Shown here: positions 40,296 to 53,345 of the stretch, in pieces
How positions within the stretch are numbered: position 1 is the stretch's first letter
Layout: each line of letters opens with the position of its first letter
Position numbers and translations under genes: made by a program
Assembly: GCA_949317995.1 (NCBI GenBank)
Contig: OX439041.1
Location: forward strand, 3,598,501-3,662,500
Direction: 5' to 3'
Source of the DNA: Acholoe squamosa
Taxonomy: Eukaryota; Annelida; Polychaeta; Phyllodocida; Polynoidae
Length of the DNA: 64,000 bases
The notes under the pieces: model-generated
Database searches by the model: none
Seen by the model: only the letters and a program-made list of their open reading frames with translations
What the model was told of the DNA's origin: nothing

Positions 40296-41950
40296 CTGTA
40301 GAACATAAATATTCAATGTGGTTATTAGAGCATGTGTTTTGCATTGAATGACCACCAAAACAAACAGTACATGTGTATCATATATAACTATGTTTCTATG
40401 TTTGATGCAGACATCTTGGTGAAGTTTGCTTAGCGCAGGCTCATAGGTCATGTGCAGTGTGTGAAATATGAACCAGATTGACAATGGTGAATCAGATGTC
40501 AGGCAACATGGATAAAATCTGTTTATTAAGTGTACCTCAGGGGACATATTTTGCATTGTTATCATCGTGCCTGAGAAAAAAACAATTAACACATAAAGAT
40601 CATCAAATATTTAACACAAAAAATGTATGTCAACACTTCTATGAATTCTACCATAAATTGATGAAACTATTTCTCTCGTCTGGTTTTGTGTGATCAAAAT
40701 ATCTTCAACAATTCGCAGCTGTGTTATAAAATTCATTGTGTATTTGCTGACATTGCATAGCACTGCTGTGGTAGTACTTTGACCCTTTAAAAGGCTTATG
40801 ATGGGCACAGCAGTTATGGCTATTTGCTTTCGAAATGTATGTATAAAAGCAACTCATCAGGGTTTCATTTAGTGCGCTTAAGACCTACATGTTTGCAGAT
40901 GATCAAACAATGCGATATCCCGATCCTTACTAAAGCAGCACCAGCTCTTGCACCAACACCATCAGTCCCTCATACCTACAGTCTACATCTATATCAGAGC
41001 AAACACATGCACACACACACAGACCTGTAGGCTATTGCAAAAAAAAATCAAAATCACATTTTCACTTTTGTAACTCACCTTCTAGTTCCTGGCAGTTCTG
41101 CTACTCAGAGCCAACATCCCACCTTACACTCAGAATCAATCCTCTTAGTGTGAGTCATACTGGGAAGCATTCCCCAATTCATGAAAACTTAAGAATCAAT
41201 TCTATAACCTATTACCTTGGTGTAAACCAGGGGAGAAGTCATTGCCTGAGGGTACTCAGCTCCCATTTGGGAATAGCACCTCCAACAGAATTGAATTTCT
41301 GTCCTTCTGCAACACCCTCCTGGTCCTTTATAGATGCAGATGAAGAAGGGCTATTTCATAGCGAGTGATCTTGTGTGAACATCAGGGGCCTAGGAAAAGG
41401 GAGGGGGCAGGGCCCCACAAATCATAAGGAAGGTAGGGCCTGAGTATGTCTGGGCCCCCCAAAATTTGACAAGAATTCCTTATAAATTGAAGAAGTTAGA
41501 AATTTACATCTTGAATTAGTCTTTCACTCGATTCATAAAAGCCGACAACCATACTATTTATAATGGTCATCATTTTTAATGAATCACCTTGCTGGCCTTT
41601 TAAATGTCTTTAAAAAGGAGAGTCTGAACTATAGTTGACAAGCTAAATCTGACAGGTTTTTCCATAGTTTCAGTTATGCTGTATGGTCAGAAGACCATAC
41701 TTACTCAACATGTTTGGTGTGTAGAGAGCATGTTAGACTACCATTGCCTGCCACAATTGAGTAAATCCAATAGGTTCATTAGCAGTAAAGGCTTAGTGTG
41801 GAGCTCTGTTTATGTAGGTATAGAGCCCACAGTGGACGGTAGGCATGTTTGTGAACTCATGTAAGAAGGGCATCTAGAACAGGGTCAGACCAGGAGGCGC
41901 CTACCCCTCCACATCAAAGCCACTAAGAAGACACATAATTCACCTACATA
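40296..41950. other. non-coding region 5' of the KCNMB-like gene
   Basis: No coding exon is supported. A partial echo of the exon 1 start (ATCTTGGTGAAGTTTGCTT near 40412) suggests a small duplication. An (AC)n stretch occurs at about 41008-41022. The promoter and untranslated exon of the host gene may lie here but are not identified. Confidence 0.4.
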
Positions 41951-42085
41951 TTTATAAAAAAAACACAAAGAAAGAAACAGAGGAATGACAGAAGATAAGA
42001 GAGAGAGACAGAGAGAGAGACAGAGAGGAACAGAGACAGAGGGAGAGAGAGGGGGGGGGGAGAGAGAGATTCAGAATAAAAAAGA
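41951..42085. repeat. GA-rich microsatellite
   Basis: Purine-rich (GAGAGACA)n-type repeat with a G10 run near 42050. The minus-strand Ser/Leu-rich frame is an artefact of the repeat. Confidence 0.85.
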
Positions 42086-43685
42086 CAAGAGGTGGGTGCA
42101 GATACTGTGATAGGTAAATAAGAGGGAATGTACAGGGCTGGTTCACTATGTTGGTCTGGGCCATTTTCTGGTTATCAGAAAATTTCTTTTCCGATACGTT
42201 TGCTATAAAAAAGATAGGTTGGATTATTAGAAAATGAATCCTACTGAACCAGCCCTTAATACTGGTTAAAATCCTTTACTTCGCTTAAGCACCTAATTTC
42301 TATGACACACTGTCACAAAATCAGGGTAGGAATTACCTAGAATAAATGTGACTCTGTGATATCATAATGTAGCCCTAGGAATAATGTATATACAAAGTAG
42401 CCATGTGGATAGGGTGGGTTGAAACAGGGGAGACAGTGGACTTTGGGGAAGCTATAGATAGAACAACACTGAGAATGTGAACTAGTTTACGGCCGGTGCT
42501 ATTAAGCCTGTTATTGTAGGAGGCAATCATGGAGTTTCCACTTTTCTACTCCCCACCATCCTTGAATCCTAATGTTCAAAGTATTTTGTCAACCTGAACT
42601 TTATATACATTTTTTTGCTGTCATAGGCTTAAAATCTATTCAATTGGAATAATCAGGGTTAGATTTATAACAGATATCCCAGTCTCATGTAGCATAAGCA
42701 CTAGTCTTGAATATATAGGTTTTATAGAATAAGACTATAGACATGAGCAGTTGAGTGATGGAGGTACCAGCAGTTGGCTACATGTGGGGCAGGTGGCTAC
42801 CTTCAAACCCTGCATACGAGCCCTGGTGTGGCCTTTATGGTAAAGCCACAGGGTGCGGCTTATATACCGTTACAGCTTAAATATGTGGTAAATAGCTTTA
42901 TCCAACTCACAACCACAGCATGGTGCCCTTGATTGAGGTAGGCCCTTGATTGAAGTAGGCCCTTGATTGATGTAGGTCCTTGTGGGGTCCATGTCCCATG
43001 TTAATTATATTGAATTTTAATGATTTTAAATAAATGTTTCTGTCCAATTTTTCTACAATGGTTTAGTCATGATGTCTGGTACCGATTTCCACACACTATG
43101 TTCTGTTAACACTGAGGGGAAGAGGATATTATGTGAGACTTCGGACACCCCTTCGTTAGGCACTGGGGTGCACACATCAGTTTAGGCATGAAGCCAGGAG
43201 GGTGTTGCTCCTATAGTAAAAGGAAGAGCTGGCTAAAAATGCCCTTGTTTCCAGTCCTTTCTTTTCATGTAGCTATAACTTGTCCTGTTTGTTGCTCACA
43301 AGTGGTCATTCAAGTACAGTGCCAAAAAAGACAGATTTAAGTAGGTACCTAGTTGGGAGAAGTCAGTCAGTATAGTATAGTATAGAGTGTGTGACATGAT
43401 AATGCAGCTCTCTCTATTTTAAACAAGGGAGGTGAATTTTCAGACTAATGTGGTGAGTGCAAGTTGAATGGTGAAACAGAGCATGACTTGTTTTGAAAAG
43501 AGGGCACATACTGACAGCTTTAATTATCATAGGAGCAATACTCTCCTGGTGCCAAGCTATACAAGCTGATACAACCCTAAATATGTGGGCTAAGAGTGGA
43601 GCCGGTGGTAGCATGTAGCAGTCTCCACACATATTGCACAAACAAAACCCTGCAGCATCATTATAACTAAGGAACATTGACCTGG
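42086..43685. other. non-coding region
   Basis: Nothing coding is supported. GCCCTTGATTGA-type phrases repeat three times at 42925-42980, and TATAG repeats occur at about 43372-43385. Confidence 0.4.
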
Positions 43686-44095
43686 CGCCTTTCAACCAGA
43701 CGAGAAAGAGAGGGGATGCAAGAGATAGAGACATGGAGAGATAGTGTATTAGTGAGACAGAGAGAGAGAAAGAGAAAGAAAGAGAGAGACAGAGAGATAC
43801 AGAGAGAGAAACAGAGAATGAAAGACAGTGGGACAGAGAGAGACAAAGACAGACAGAGTGAGAGAGAGAGGGAGAGAGAAGGCAAGAGACAGAGACACAG
43901 AATGATAGTGAGGCAGAGAGACAGAGAAAGACAGATAGAGAGGGACAAAGAGAGAGACAATGAGACAGAGAGACAGACATAGAAAGACAGAGAGACAGAG
44001 AGAGGGAGACAGAGAGACAGACAGATAGAGAGAGACAGAGTGAAGGCAACACACGGAGACAGATAGAGGCAGATAGACAGAGACAGAGAATGAGT
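43686..44095. repeat. GAGACA-type microsatellite, ~400 bp
   Basis: Long imperfect (GAGACAGA)n. All three minus-strand frames are open Ser/Leu-rich (CLSLSLS) translations, the expected artefact of a purine repeat whose unit has no stops. Confidence 0.9.
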
Positions 44096-44150
44096 CACCT
44101 GGTGATCATCTTTTATGTTACATAATAACAATTAACCCATAGCTGTCAGC

Positions 44151-45850
44151 ATGTCTCAAGTCAGTTATGTCACCACTGTCACTGACAGTGCTACTGCTAC
44201 TAGCTGTGTCCCCAATGTCACTGAGAGTGCTACTTCTACTAGCTGTGTCACCACTGTCACTGACAATGCTACTGCTACTAGCTGTGTCCCCACTGTCAGT
44301 GAGAGTCCTACTACTAGTAGCTGTGTCACCACTGTCACTGACAGTGCTACTACTACTAGCTGTGTCCCCACTGGCACTGACAGTGCTACTGCTACTAGCT
44401 GTGTCCCCACTGTCACTGACAGTGCTACTGCTACTAGCTGTGTCCCCACTGTCACTGACAGTGCTACTGCTACTAGCTGTGTCACCACTGTCACTGAGAG
44501 TGCTCCTTCTACTAGCTGTGTCACCACTGTCACTGAGAGTGCTCCTTCTACTAGCTGTGTCACCACTGTCACTGACAGTGCTACTACTACTAGCTGTGTC
44601 CCCACTGGCACTGACAGTGCTACTGCTACTAGCTGTGTCCCCACTGTCACTGACAGTGCTACTGCTACTAGCTGTGTCCCCACTGTCACTGACAGTGCTA
44701 CTGCTACTAGCTGTGTCACCACTGTCACTGAGAGTGCTCCTTCTACTAGCTGTGTCACCACTGTCACTGACAGTGCTACTGCTACTAGCTGTGTCCCCAC
44801 TGTCATTAACAGTGCTACTGCTACTAGCTGTGTCACCACTGTCACTGACAGTGCTACTGCTACTAGCTGTGTCTCCACTGTCACTGACAGTGCTACTTCT
44901 ACTAGCTGTGTCACCACTGTCACTGACAGTGCTACTAATACTACCTGTGTCACCACTGTCATTGAGAGTCCTACTACTAGTAGCTGTGTCACCACTGTCA
45001 CTGACAGTCCTACTACCAGTAGCTGTGTCACAACTGTCACTGACAGTGCTACTACCAGTAGCTGTGTCACCACTGTCACTGTCAGTGTTAGTACTAGTAG
45101 CTGTGTCACCACTGTCACTGACAGTCCTACTACCAGTAGCTGTGTCACCACTGTCACTGACAGTGCTACTGCTAGTAGCTGTGTCACCACTGTCACTGAC
45201 AGTGCTACTACTAGTAGCTGTGTCACCACTGTCACTGTCAGTGTTAGTACTAGTAGCTGTGTCACCACTGTCACTGACAGTGCTACTACTAGTAGCTGTG
45301 TCACCACTGTCACTGTCAGTGTTAGTACTAGTAGCTGTGTCACCACTGTCACTGACAGTGCTACTACTAGTAGCTGTGTCACCACTGTCACTGACAGTCC
45401 TACTACCAGTAGCTGTGTCACCACTGTCACTGACAGTGCTACTGCTAGTAGCTGTGTCACCACTGTCACTGACAGTGCTACTACTAGTAGCTGTGTCACC
45501 ACTGTCACTGTCAGTGTTAGTACTAGTAGCTGTGTCACCACTGTCACTGACAGTGCTACTACTAGTAGCTGTGTCACCACTGTCACTGTCAGTGATAGTA
45601 CTAGTAGCTGTGTCACCACTGTCACTGACAGTGCTACTACTAGTAGCTGTGTCACCACTGTCACTGACAGTGCTACTACCAGTAGCTGTGTCACCACTGT
45701 CACTGACAGTCCTACTACCAGTAGCTGTGTCACCACTGTCACTGACAATGCTACTACTTGTAGCTAAGTCACCACTGTCACTGTCAGTGCTCCAACTACT
45801 AGCTGTGTCACCACTATCACTGACAATGCTACTACTAGTAGCTGTGTCAG
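44151..45850. repeat. 39-bp minisatellite, about 43 copies
   Basis: The unit contains CACTGTCACTGACAGTGCTA then CTGCTACTAGCTGTGTCAC. Because 39 is a multiple of three and the unit lacks stops in several frames, frames longer than 500 codons are open on both strands. One plus-strand frame would encode a 13-residue Ser/Thr-rich (TVTDSATATSCVT) repeat. The repeats run past its stop at 45765, so a gene is not supported. Two sub-families of unit alternate: GACAGTGCTACT and GTCAGTGTTAGT. Confidence 0.9.
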
Positions 45851-46767
45851 CAATGGCTGTGTTGTCTCAGAGTGACACGTGTATAGATCTGGTTGTACAC
45901 CTTTGCTTATGAGTGCTGTACATATGACCTGTAATTGTTCAGGTGTTACTGTATGACAATGGCTGACAGAGTAGAGAAAGTATTTGACAGAGTCAGTGAC
46001 TGGGTAGTAACAGACTATCACTTGTCTTGTTATACCCTCTTTCTGCTGCCTGTATGTTCCATGTCTGTTGCCTATGTGCCCGGGCCTGTGTGATAGTGAC
46101 AATTGACAGCAGTATTACACAGTGATAATAATACAGTGTCATACTACCACCTACCTTTCTGTTTACACCCTGTGTGCTGCCTGTGTGAGACAGTGAGTGA
46201 CACAGTCAGTGGCAGTACAATGACAGACTACCACCTACCTTGCTGCATACCCCCTGTGTGCTGCCTGGTGCACCAATAGCTTACTACTGCTGTGTGAGAC
46301 AGTGAGTGACACAGTGTTTGACACAGTCAGTGACCGTATAGTGTCATACTACCACCTACCTTTCTGTTTTACCCCCTGTGTTCAGCCTGCTCCAGCTATA
46401 GCTTCCTACAGGTCTGGTTGTTACTACTGCAGTGCTGGAGTGTCCTAGTGTGGCTGTGTGCCAGGCCTGGCTGCCCTGCCCCAGTGCTGCTGCTGCTGCG
46501 GCTGTTACCCATACTGATCCCCCTCTTACTGCCACTGATGTTATTGCTGCTGCCGCTGCTGATATTGCTGTTTCTGCCATGCAGTCCCATAGCAGGACAT
46601 CTACCTTAGTGCCCCGTTAAACCATGCAGGCACTTTTAAATTGTAAGCCCTTGTATGAAGCCCAACCAAGATGAATCCAACTAAATCAGTGTTTGTTTAT
46701 AGTGTTCATGTAGATCGATAATACATCACATGAAACCATGAGGACAGTATCAGGATTGTATGGTCTG
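45851..46767. other. low-complexity non-coding region
   Basis: Repeated phrases such as CACCTACCTTTCTGTTT and CCCCCTGTGTGCTGCCTG occur several times at 46020-46390. GCTGCTGC-type repeats at 46485-46570 give alanine- or leucine-rich frames on both strands. No gene is supported. Confidence 0.45.
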
Positions 46768-46831
46768 CATGATGCATAAATGCAGCACTGGTGAGCTACC
46801 TATCAGTACTGCTGCATTTATGCATCATATT
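46768..46831. repeat. 19-bp-arm inverted repeat
   Basis: ATGATGCATAAATGCAGCA on the left pairs exactly with TGCTGCATTTATGCATCAT on the right across a ~25-bp loop. It may be a fold-back element end or a hairpin. Confidence 0.7.
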
Positions 46832-48345
46832 GGCCCTCTATGGCTCTGATGCACCCACATGACTAGCATGATGCATCAGTGAATCCTGCCAAGCAGAGTC
46901 CCCAGAACCTCATTGCTGGTGGCCTCTTACAAAATTACCCCTTTGGGTTGAGTTCAGAACAAAATCACCTCTTGCAAAAAATCCCTTTACATAGGTTAAA
47001 AAGGGGCTTCCTAAGAAGGGCAGATTGCTTGCACTCTCTGGATGGGACACAAGATTTTGACCAAGAACAGATGGGAGGTAATATTAATTTTGTTTTACAA
47101 ATCTGCACGAAAACACATCGACCTGACCCTCTTTATTATAATCACTCACTAAATTTCTACCGATGACAGCTGGCACTTAGTAGGAAGGTCAGCTGTTTAT
47201 TTGATTCTATATCTGTCACAGTGCTAAAATACTCAACATTATACATGCCCTACACCATCCCAGATGGGTGTATGGCATATAACACCAGTAGTACAGGAGG
47301 GGTCTACAACTTTATGATAGTGTCAAGTTGTTTTCTTGATTCAAAATGCATATTAGATTGCTAACACTCAAACTTCTCTGTGAGCTGAGACGTTTTCTTT
47401 TTTTCTGTAGAAATAAGGTGCAACTAGCTAACCAATATAGACCCCCAATATTGAACACCTATCAAAACAAAGGCAGGCCACTCATTATCAAGATATGACC
47501 TGATACATAGAAATATGTATTGGCGAATCAGCAGGCAAAGGGCATATTTGTGGTGATATTTGCAAACATATTTATGTCCATGAGGCATAGGTAGAGCTAT
47601 AGAAGTATAGCATTGGTAGAATACATGGAGTATTTAGTGGCACATATATTCTAGGGGCTCATTACCTCCTTACTCATAAATAAGAGGAGAAACCTGAACG
47701 CATATATTTGACTGGAGGATTCTAAAATTCTTTTTTCCAAAAATGTTGATAAATCAACCAAACAATATATTAATGAACAAATTGTAGATATTGATTGCAC
47801 TAGATTCCATCTATATTCAAGCATATTATCATGATGTATGCAGTAATATTCTCAAATACATTTTGCTACATGCCCTTAGCCTCTACTACAGAAGACAATG
47901 TCAGTTGCATTGGGCGGTCTTGCATAAAGAAACGGAACGATGAAGATAAAAACCTACGTAGATTTCCATTTCATAAAGCCCTAACGATCATAGTTGCATC
48001 TTTTCATCTTTGTCGTACTAAACTAGGGAAAGCTACGATGGTTTTTTGCGATAAATTGTCCTCCAATTCAGTGGCAACTATGATTTTTTGTAGTTGGGTT
48101 TCCTAGCACCTCACCCAAATCTAGACAGGGTTTTAAAGTGTGTTTCATCGAAGTAGTTCGGTACTAAAATTTAATTTACTCCCATAAAAAAAAACAACTG
48201 GAATGCTTCACTGGGCTCATTAGTTCCTCTAACATTTCTTATTACCTACCTTGCTGTCTATTATGTCCTAGAATACATTATTTTCTATGCTACATCAATA
48301 TGATCACAGTCATGTCCATACGTTGATATTTTAGTCCTACGACAA
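46832..48345. other. non-coding region
   Basis: Open frames at 46879-47166 and 47831-48106 (about 92-95 codons) show no recognisable domain and no splice or homology support. Confidence 0.4.
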
Positions 48346-48412
48346 AGCTACGTGAATTTCGGTACGTGAATTTCGGTACGTAAATTTTGGTACGTAAATT
48401 TCGCTGGTACCT
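48346..48412 (+). repeat. ~17-bp tandem repeat (GGTACGTGAATTTC)
   Basis: Four imperfect copies of the phrase TACGTGAATTTCGG, with later copies reading TACGTAAATTT. Confidence 0.75.
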
Positions 48413-49700
48413 TGTACCACCTACCAGCAACCAGCACCGGAAACCAAAATGGCAGAGAGAGAAGAGACTTTTAATAGAATTTCTGTGCGTCTGCTCGAAA
48501 ACCCACCACCCCCCTGTTGATAAATAATGACCAGTCCCTTAGCAAAAAAGCCTGCGCTCTACTATAGATCAAAGAGGGGCGCGGAAACTCTCCGCGCCTC
48601 CTGTGCAGGGGGGGCACAAAAAATGTTGACTGCCGTCAAAGGGGGGGGCGTAAAAAATTTCCGCTCTTCCCCCCTGTTGATAAATAATGACCACTCCCTA
48701 ATCATTGTAAAAAAACAAGATCTAGGCTTGGAGAGTGCTGGAAGTAGAGCCTAAACTGGTTCCCGGCATGTGCCACATTAATGCTGCAGCAGCAGGTAAC
48801 ATTCTGCCCAGAAGTTGTCAAATGTTTTTTCACCTCATATGGTCAAAATGTTACCTGCGAGTGCGGATTTTGTATTCCCGCGGTTGTCCGACGTCAATTT
48901 CCCATCCGTGTACCTCCCTACCACAGGGTGGAAGAATTAACATGAGGGAGCGTCCACAGAAACAGCATTTCTGTTAGTTTTAGCAGTTGTCAATTGAGCA
49001 GGAAGGGTTTAAATCATGCATCAGGTACAACAGAATATACGGGACCAAAAGTTTAAAGGAACATCTTTTATTCTCACCTGGTATTGTGTGTGAAAGATAT
49101 GAGAAGACAGAATATGGAGTAGCCGGCCCCTCCCTCGTTTTGCTAACGCATCCACTCAGTCGGCAGTCGCTTGGTAAATGAAACATTCACGTAGCCATCA
49201 CAGATTCTATGCATGGATTACAACCATATTTTCGTCAGATTTCCATTCAACAATATCTGCCCATGGTGGGCGCTCACTTTCAAAATGTTGGCGCTGGAGA
49301 TTTCTTGAAATATTCCAATAAATTTATTGCAAAAAATAAAGATGAGCAGATTCAGAAATGCCGCCATTGTTTTTCTGCTCTGCACATGCTCAGTAGGAAC
49401 TTCCTCTGGGGCTGGTTCCCGAAACCTTAAGGCTATAGATGGATACCAGCCCCAATCACCGCCATATTATCATGTTTAAACGATCGTGGCGCCAAGGTTT
49501 GTCTATAACAAGAGCTGATATTTCTCTGATAAATAGTAAAAAATGACAAAACTTTATGTCAGGGTTCTTCATGGGATATTTATCTATCAAACCGGGACTG
49601 ATTTGAGGAATGTCAGACAACATCTATCCCAAGATTCAAGACTTGAAAGTTAGGTGATCACGTTTATTAAGAAAAGCCATTGCGTCCACACAGGACGAAG
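48413..49700. other. non-coding region with a pair of direct repeats
   Basis: CCCCCTGTTGATAAATAATG followed by ACCA[G/C]TCCCT occurs at about 48510 and 48669. Between them are two G-rich runs (G7-G8). No supported gene is seen through 49700. Confidence 0.4.
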
Positions 49701-50461
49701 AGGGCGTTGGGCTGTGTGGTTTCTGTTTATATGTATATTAATGTGGTCTCACTTGTGTAGTTATTATCAGCTCGCTCCACTGATCTCACGTATTGGGAAG
49801 ACTAACTCTAGTGGTATGATCTTGGCCTAGCCCATTCTTTTAACCAACACCAAGACGCCAATACAAGTCACCATTTATTGTTCACTCGTTATTCACAGTT
49901 ACAGTTGTTAGGTGATTCCACTCAGTTCTGTATAGCTTCAACGACATCAGTCTATTCACACAAGCAGTTCATGCTTTAACGATCCAGTGCTTCTAGAGAG
50001 GTATAGGTACCATAGAGATCCTGCTTAATCCGTTCTTACATTGGCTAAGTGTAATACTAGATACTAAACAGCTTCATCCTCGTCTACTCCAGGAGTATGT
50101 GTTGCTTCTTCAACTGCTCTCACAATACTAACTCCTCACCTGTCTCTCACTAACCCATTACACCTTCCAGACGCCATGTACTTGGCTCACACGTATTCTT
50201 TCTCCCTACAGAATCTACCTGACCAGATCTCGTCGACTCCATCTCCGTCTGCAGCATTCCACAGCTACCATAAACTCTAGCTACCATAAACCCTACACAG
50301 GACTCCTATAGCACTCTCTCGTATAGCATACAATAAATACACACATAATACAGCATACAATAAATACCCACATAAGTGTACCCTGTTATACCCGTTCATT
50401 ATAATTATTGGTTATTGATGACAAAACAGCGTAGCTGTCTCCCTCGTCAACTGGGCTAAAT
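49701..50461. other. possible 5' LTR/leader of a gypsy element
   Basis: Direct repeats containing ATACAATAAATAC (50327-50370) look like polyadenylation signals, and ATTGGTTATTGATGAC (about 50413) could be a primer-binding site, just before the gag-like frame. No matching 3' LTR is found in the window, so this stays tentative. Confidence 0.25.
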
Positions 50462-51118
50462 ATGGAGAAGTTATCTTCCTGGTGTACTCTTCATACAGTG
50501 ATAGGAGAGATAGAACTCCAAGAAATGGCAGATCATATAACCAAGGATCCAACAGCAGGAGCCATAGTCCACATAGGAACTACAACAGTGGATCCTACAA
50601 CAACAATGGTTCCTACAACAACCTGGGTTCCAACAACTCTGGTTGCTACAACAACAACAGTGGATCCTACTCCAACCAGGGATCCAGCAACTGTGGTTCC
50701 TACAACAACCAGGGATCCAACAACTCTGGATCCTACAATAACCAGGGTTCCAACGACTGGTCACTACAGCAACTCTGGTCAACATAACCAGGGTTCCAAC
50801 TCACATCAGGAGGATTACAAGCCCAACACAAGAGGTTACCAGGGGAACCAGCAGAGTAACCCCCACATACCACCTCACATGATGGATCAAATCTCCAAAC
50901 TTCTGGTGGCAAACATTTCAGCCACCCCGAAGAACCAGGAAAACTAGTGCCGATGGGCCAGTGCAATGTGACACCCCAAATACAAACAATCACTCAGGAT
51001 TAACAAACATTCAATCAGAGAAAATTGCTAGTGCTAATCTACCATCTAACAGACAGAGACGTCCATCAGTGATACACATCACCCCACCAGATTCATCATC
51101 AAAGGATACAGGTGAGAG
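50462..51118 (+). pseudogene. gypsy gag 3' part and start of pol, frameshifted
   Basis: From 50482 one frame encodes Asn/Ser/Gly/Tyr repeats (YNNQGSNN) typical of a gag nucleocapsid-like tail. Near 50757 the coding frame shifts and continues as QGSNSHQEDYKPNTRGYQGN to a TAG at 50947. A third frame from 50961 (start of pol) runs to the E1 insertion at 51119. The gag capsid part is missing. This is the left half of the element whose protease resumes at 52429. Confidence 0.55.
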
Positions 51119-52428
51119 TGTCATACTAGTAATTGTGCATGATCAAGTTGTCATATGAGAAATATCATATGGCTAGTGGTATATAGTGTAAATAAATCAA
51201 GCTCTCATAATGTGTTAATTCCAGTTATCACTGGTTTATTCAGCTTTAGGCAACATATAGGAAATATCAATCACACATATGTAAATATGCAGGTAATTTC
51301 CACATACAGTAAATATACAGTTGTTCATAAAGTATAATGATCTGTTCCACTCCACCTGTGAGGTAATAATAATACAATGTCCAGTATAGTTCTAGGTGGG
51401 TTCCCACACCTAGCTCCTGACCTGCTGCTTAGAGGAATTATATAATAATGTTCTGGTAGGTGTCTTGTAGCAGGTATACTCTGGCCACTAGTGGTTCAGA
51501 CCTATGCCTGTTCTGGCATAGTCTAGCCCAGCATAGTGTAGAGCTATAGCAGGTAGCAGGAGTGATGACTGGAGATGTTACCTCTAGGGTGGTTCTGGAG
51601 ATTCTGCTTCTAGGACGTGCAGCCAGTGGTATTTGTACCATTTCCTGGCTTGGCCCCTCAGACTGACTGGAGCCAGTGGCATCTGCCTAACTCTGCAATT
51701 GTTTGAGGGGAGTCTTTCATGTGTCACTGGGTGCACAAAGGACCCCCATGGACGCCGCCATGACCCCCATTGTCTTGGTTGCTGTGGCATGTTCTGACCC
51801 TCATAACTCGGTGAATTACGCCGTTACAACCGCCATTTTGCGCCTGCGCAGACCGAATATGTAAAGTTGTCAACGCCTGCTTTTTGTGCGCTTAACTTGC
51901 GCTGGTTCGTCTGTCGCGCATTCGGAGGTTGAATTCGTCTACATAGCGTAACTTCCTTAATAATGGGAGTAGAGCCTTTATCTTGAGCTCATTTTGACCG
52001 TCTAATTATGGTCTTTCGATACATGTTTTGATACTTGACCTAGGTTGCTCAGGAGCAACGCTAGAGTGACCGGAAGGTTATGGCGTCGTGACTTATGTAA
52101 CCTATTGTTCAGTGTTTGGGTGCTGAGACACTCCTGACAGCGTTGGCGGTGCCCAGGCACCCGTGATGGCCGTTTGCATTCACTTACAAGTTATTAGTTT
52201 GTGCACTGGGCCATGAGATCGCTGATTTAGACCCTTAGAATCATTATATTGTGCAGTGGACCATGAGCTCGCTCTCTTTGATGTTGTAACCTATGTATCC
52301 TTCCCCTAGCTGGTGTACAGTGGGGCATGAACGCTCACATAGAAATACAATGTATTAATTCCTTACATATTCTTTGATTAATACAGTAATATGTTACAAT
52401 TTATGGAATAATAAAATGGTATATGATA
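51119..52428 (+). mobile_element. E1 element copy 2 (1310 bp, TSD AGAG)
   Basis: Starts TGTCATACTAG and ends GGTATATGATA, with AGAG at 51115-51118 and 52429-52432. Removing the element and one AGAG makes the upstream pol frame continue directly into the protease frame, which independently confirms the boundaries. Two regions inside are conserved among copies: GAGCAACGCTAGAGTGACCG, and the repeated GTGCACTG/CCATGAG phrases. Confidence 0.85.
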
Positions 52429-53345
52429 AGAGTACCAAGCTTTCTATTGTACCTCTTCAAAATGGCTGTATCAATGCAAATCTTTATGATGTTTCAGATG
52501 TACAATGTTTGGTTGATACAGGTGCTACTATCACCTGTGTCAGACAAGCATTCCTCATGGATCTCCAAAAGAGATTCCATATCCAACTAAGGAAGTCAAA
52601 AATCAACATCCGTTTGGCAGATGGATCAGTGTGTCATGTTAGACATTCAGCTATGCTGAATTTTAGAATCCAAGGTGTCAGATTCCAATACCAATTTGCT
52701 GTAATTCCCAACCTCACACAGCCCATTGTTCTCGGCACAGATTTCTTAAGCACTACAAAATCCCAAATTGAATTCAATGTTGTTCCTGAACAAATTCTCA
52801 AACCCATTAGGGCAGTGAGGGATTTTACCATCCCTCCATTCTCTGAACTTGCAGTATTGGGTAAAGTCAAATCTACTCAATCACTGCAAGGCAAAACTGG
52901 AGTAGTAGATAACCTCCAGAGAAATAACAATGCCCCATATCTAGTTCAAAGGGCAGCAGTAACCCCCAGGGAAAATAACAAACACCCCCTAGTGTTACTC
53001 AACACCAGCAGGCGCCCACATAAAATCAAAAAGGGTGCCATCATAGCTCTATTTCAGGAAGTCAAAGAATCTGATTTAGAAAAATCCCAACAGGTGTCAG
53101 ACACTACCCCACACACTGATCAATCCGTCTCAGCCATACAGCCTGAGGATGAACCTCCATTCAGTGACACAGACTCAGACTGTGAGTCTACATATGCTAA
53201 CCCTGAACCTAACTCAATCAGACTCTCTGAAATAGCAGCTATACATAGTGAGGCCCATGACCTCGAGCCAGAATTGGAAAAAAATGTTCCACCAAAATCT
53301 GTGCTCACATCAAAAGATCAGCATGATAGTTTAAATCACTGCTGA
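52429..53345 (+). pseudogene. gypsy pol: aspartic protease region
   Basis: Retropepsin with the active-site motif LVDTGAT (about 52510-52530) and the second conserved motif IVLGTDF (about 52728-52748). An acidic linker follows and the frame stops at 53343. Its upstream part lies before E1 copy 2. The frame is open here, but the downstream reverse transcriptase is broken. Confidence 0.85.

Noticed and set aside
43414..44131. Minus-strand ORFs of 101-212 codons, Ser/Leu/Cys-rich
   Set aside because: They translate a GAGACA microsatellite in all frames; composition is fully explained by the repeat.
44151..45912. ORFs of 527-581 codons on both strands
   Set aside because: A 39-bp minisatellite keeps several frames open at once; the repeat runs past the stop codons and there is no start or signal context.
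46356..46620. Overlapping Ala- or Leu-rich ORFs on both strands
   Set aside because: Explained by GCTGCTGC-type low-complexity sequence.
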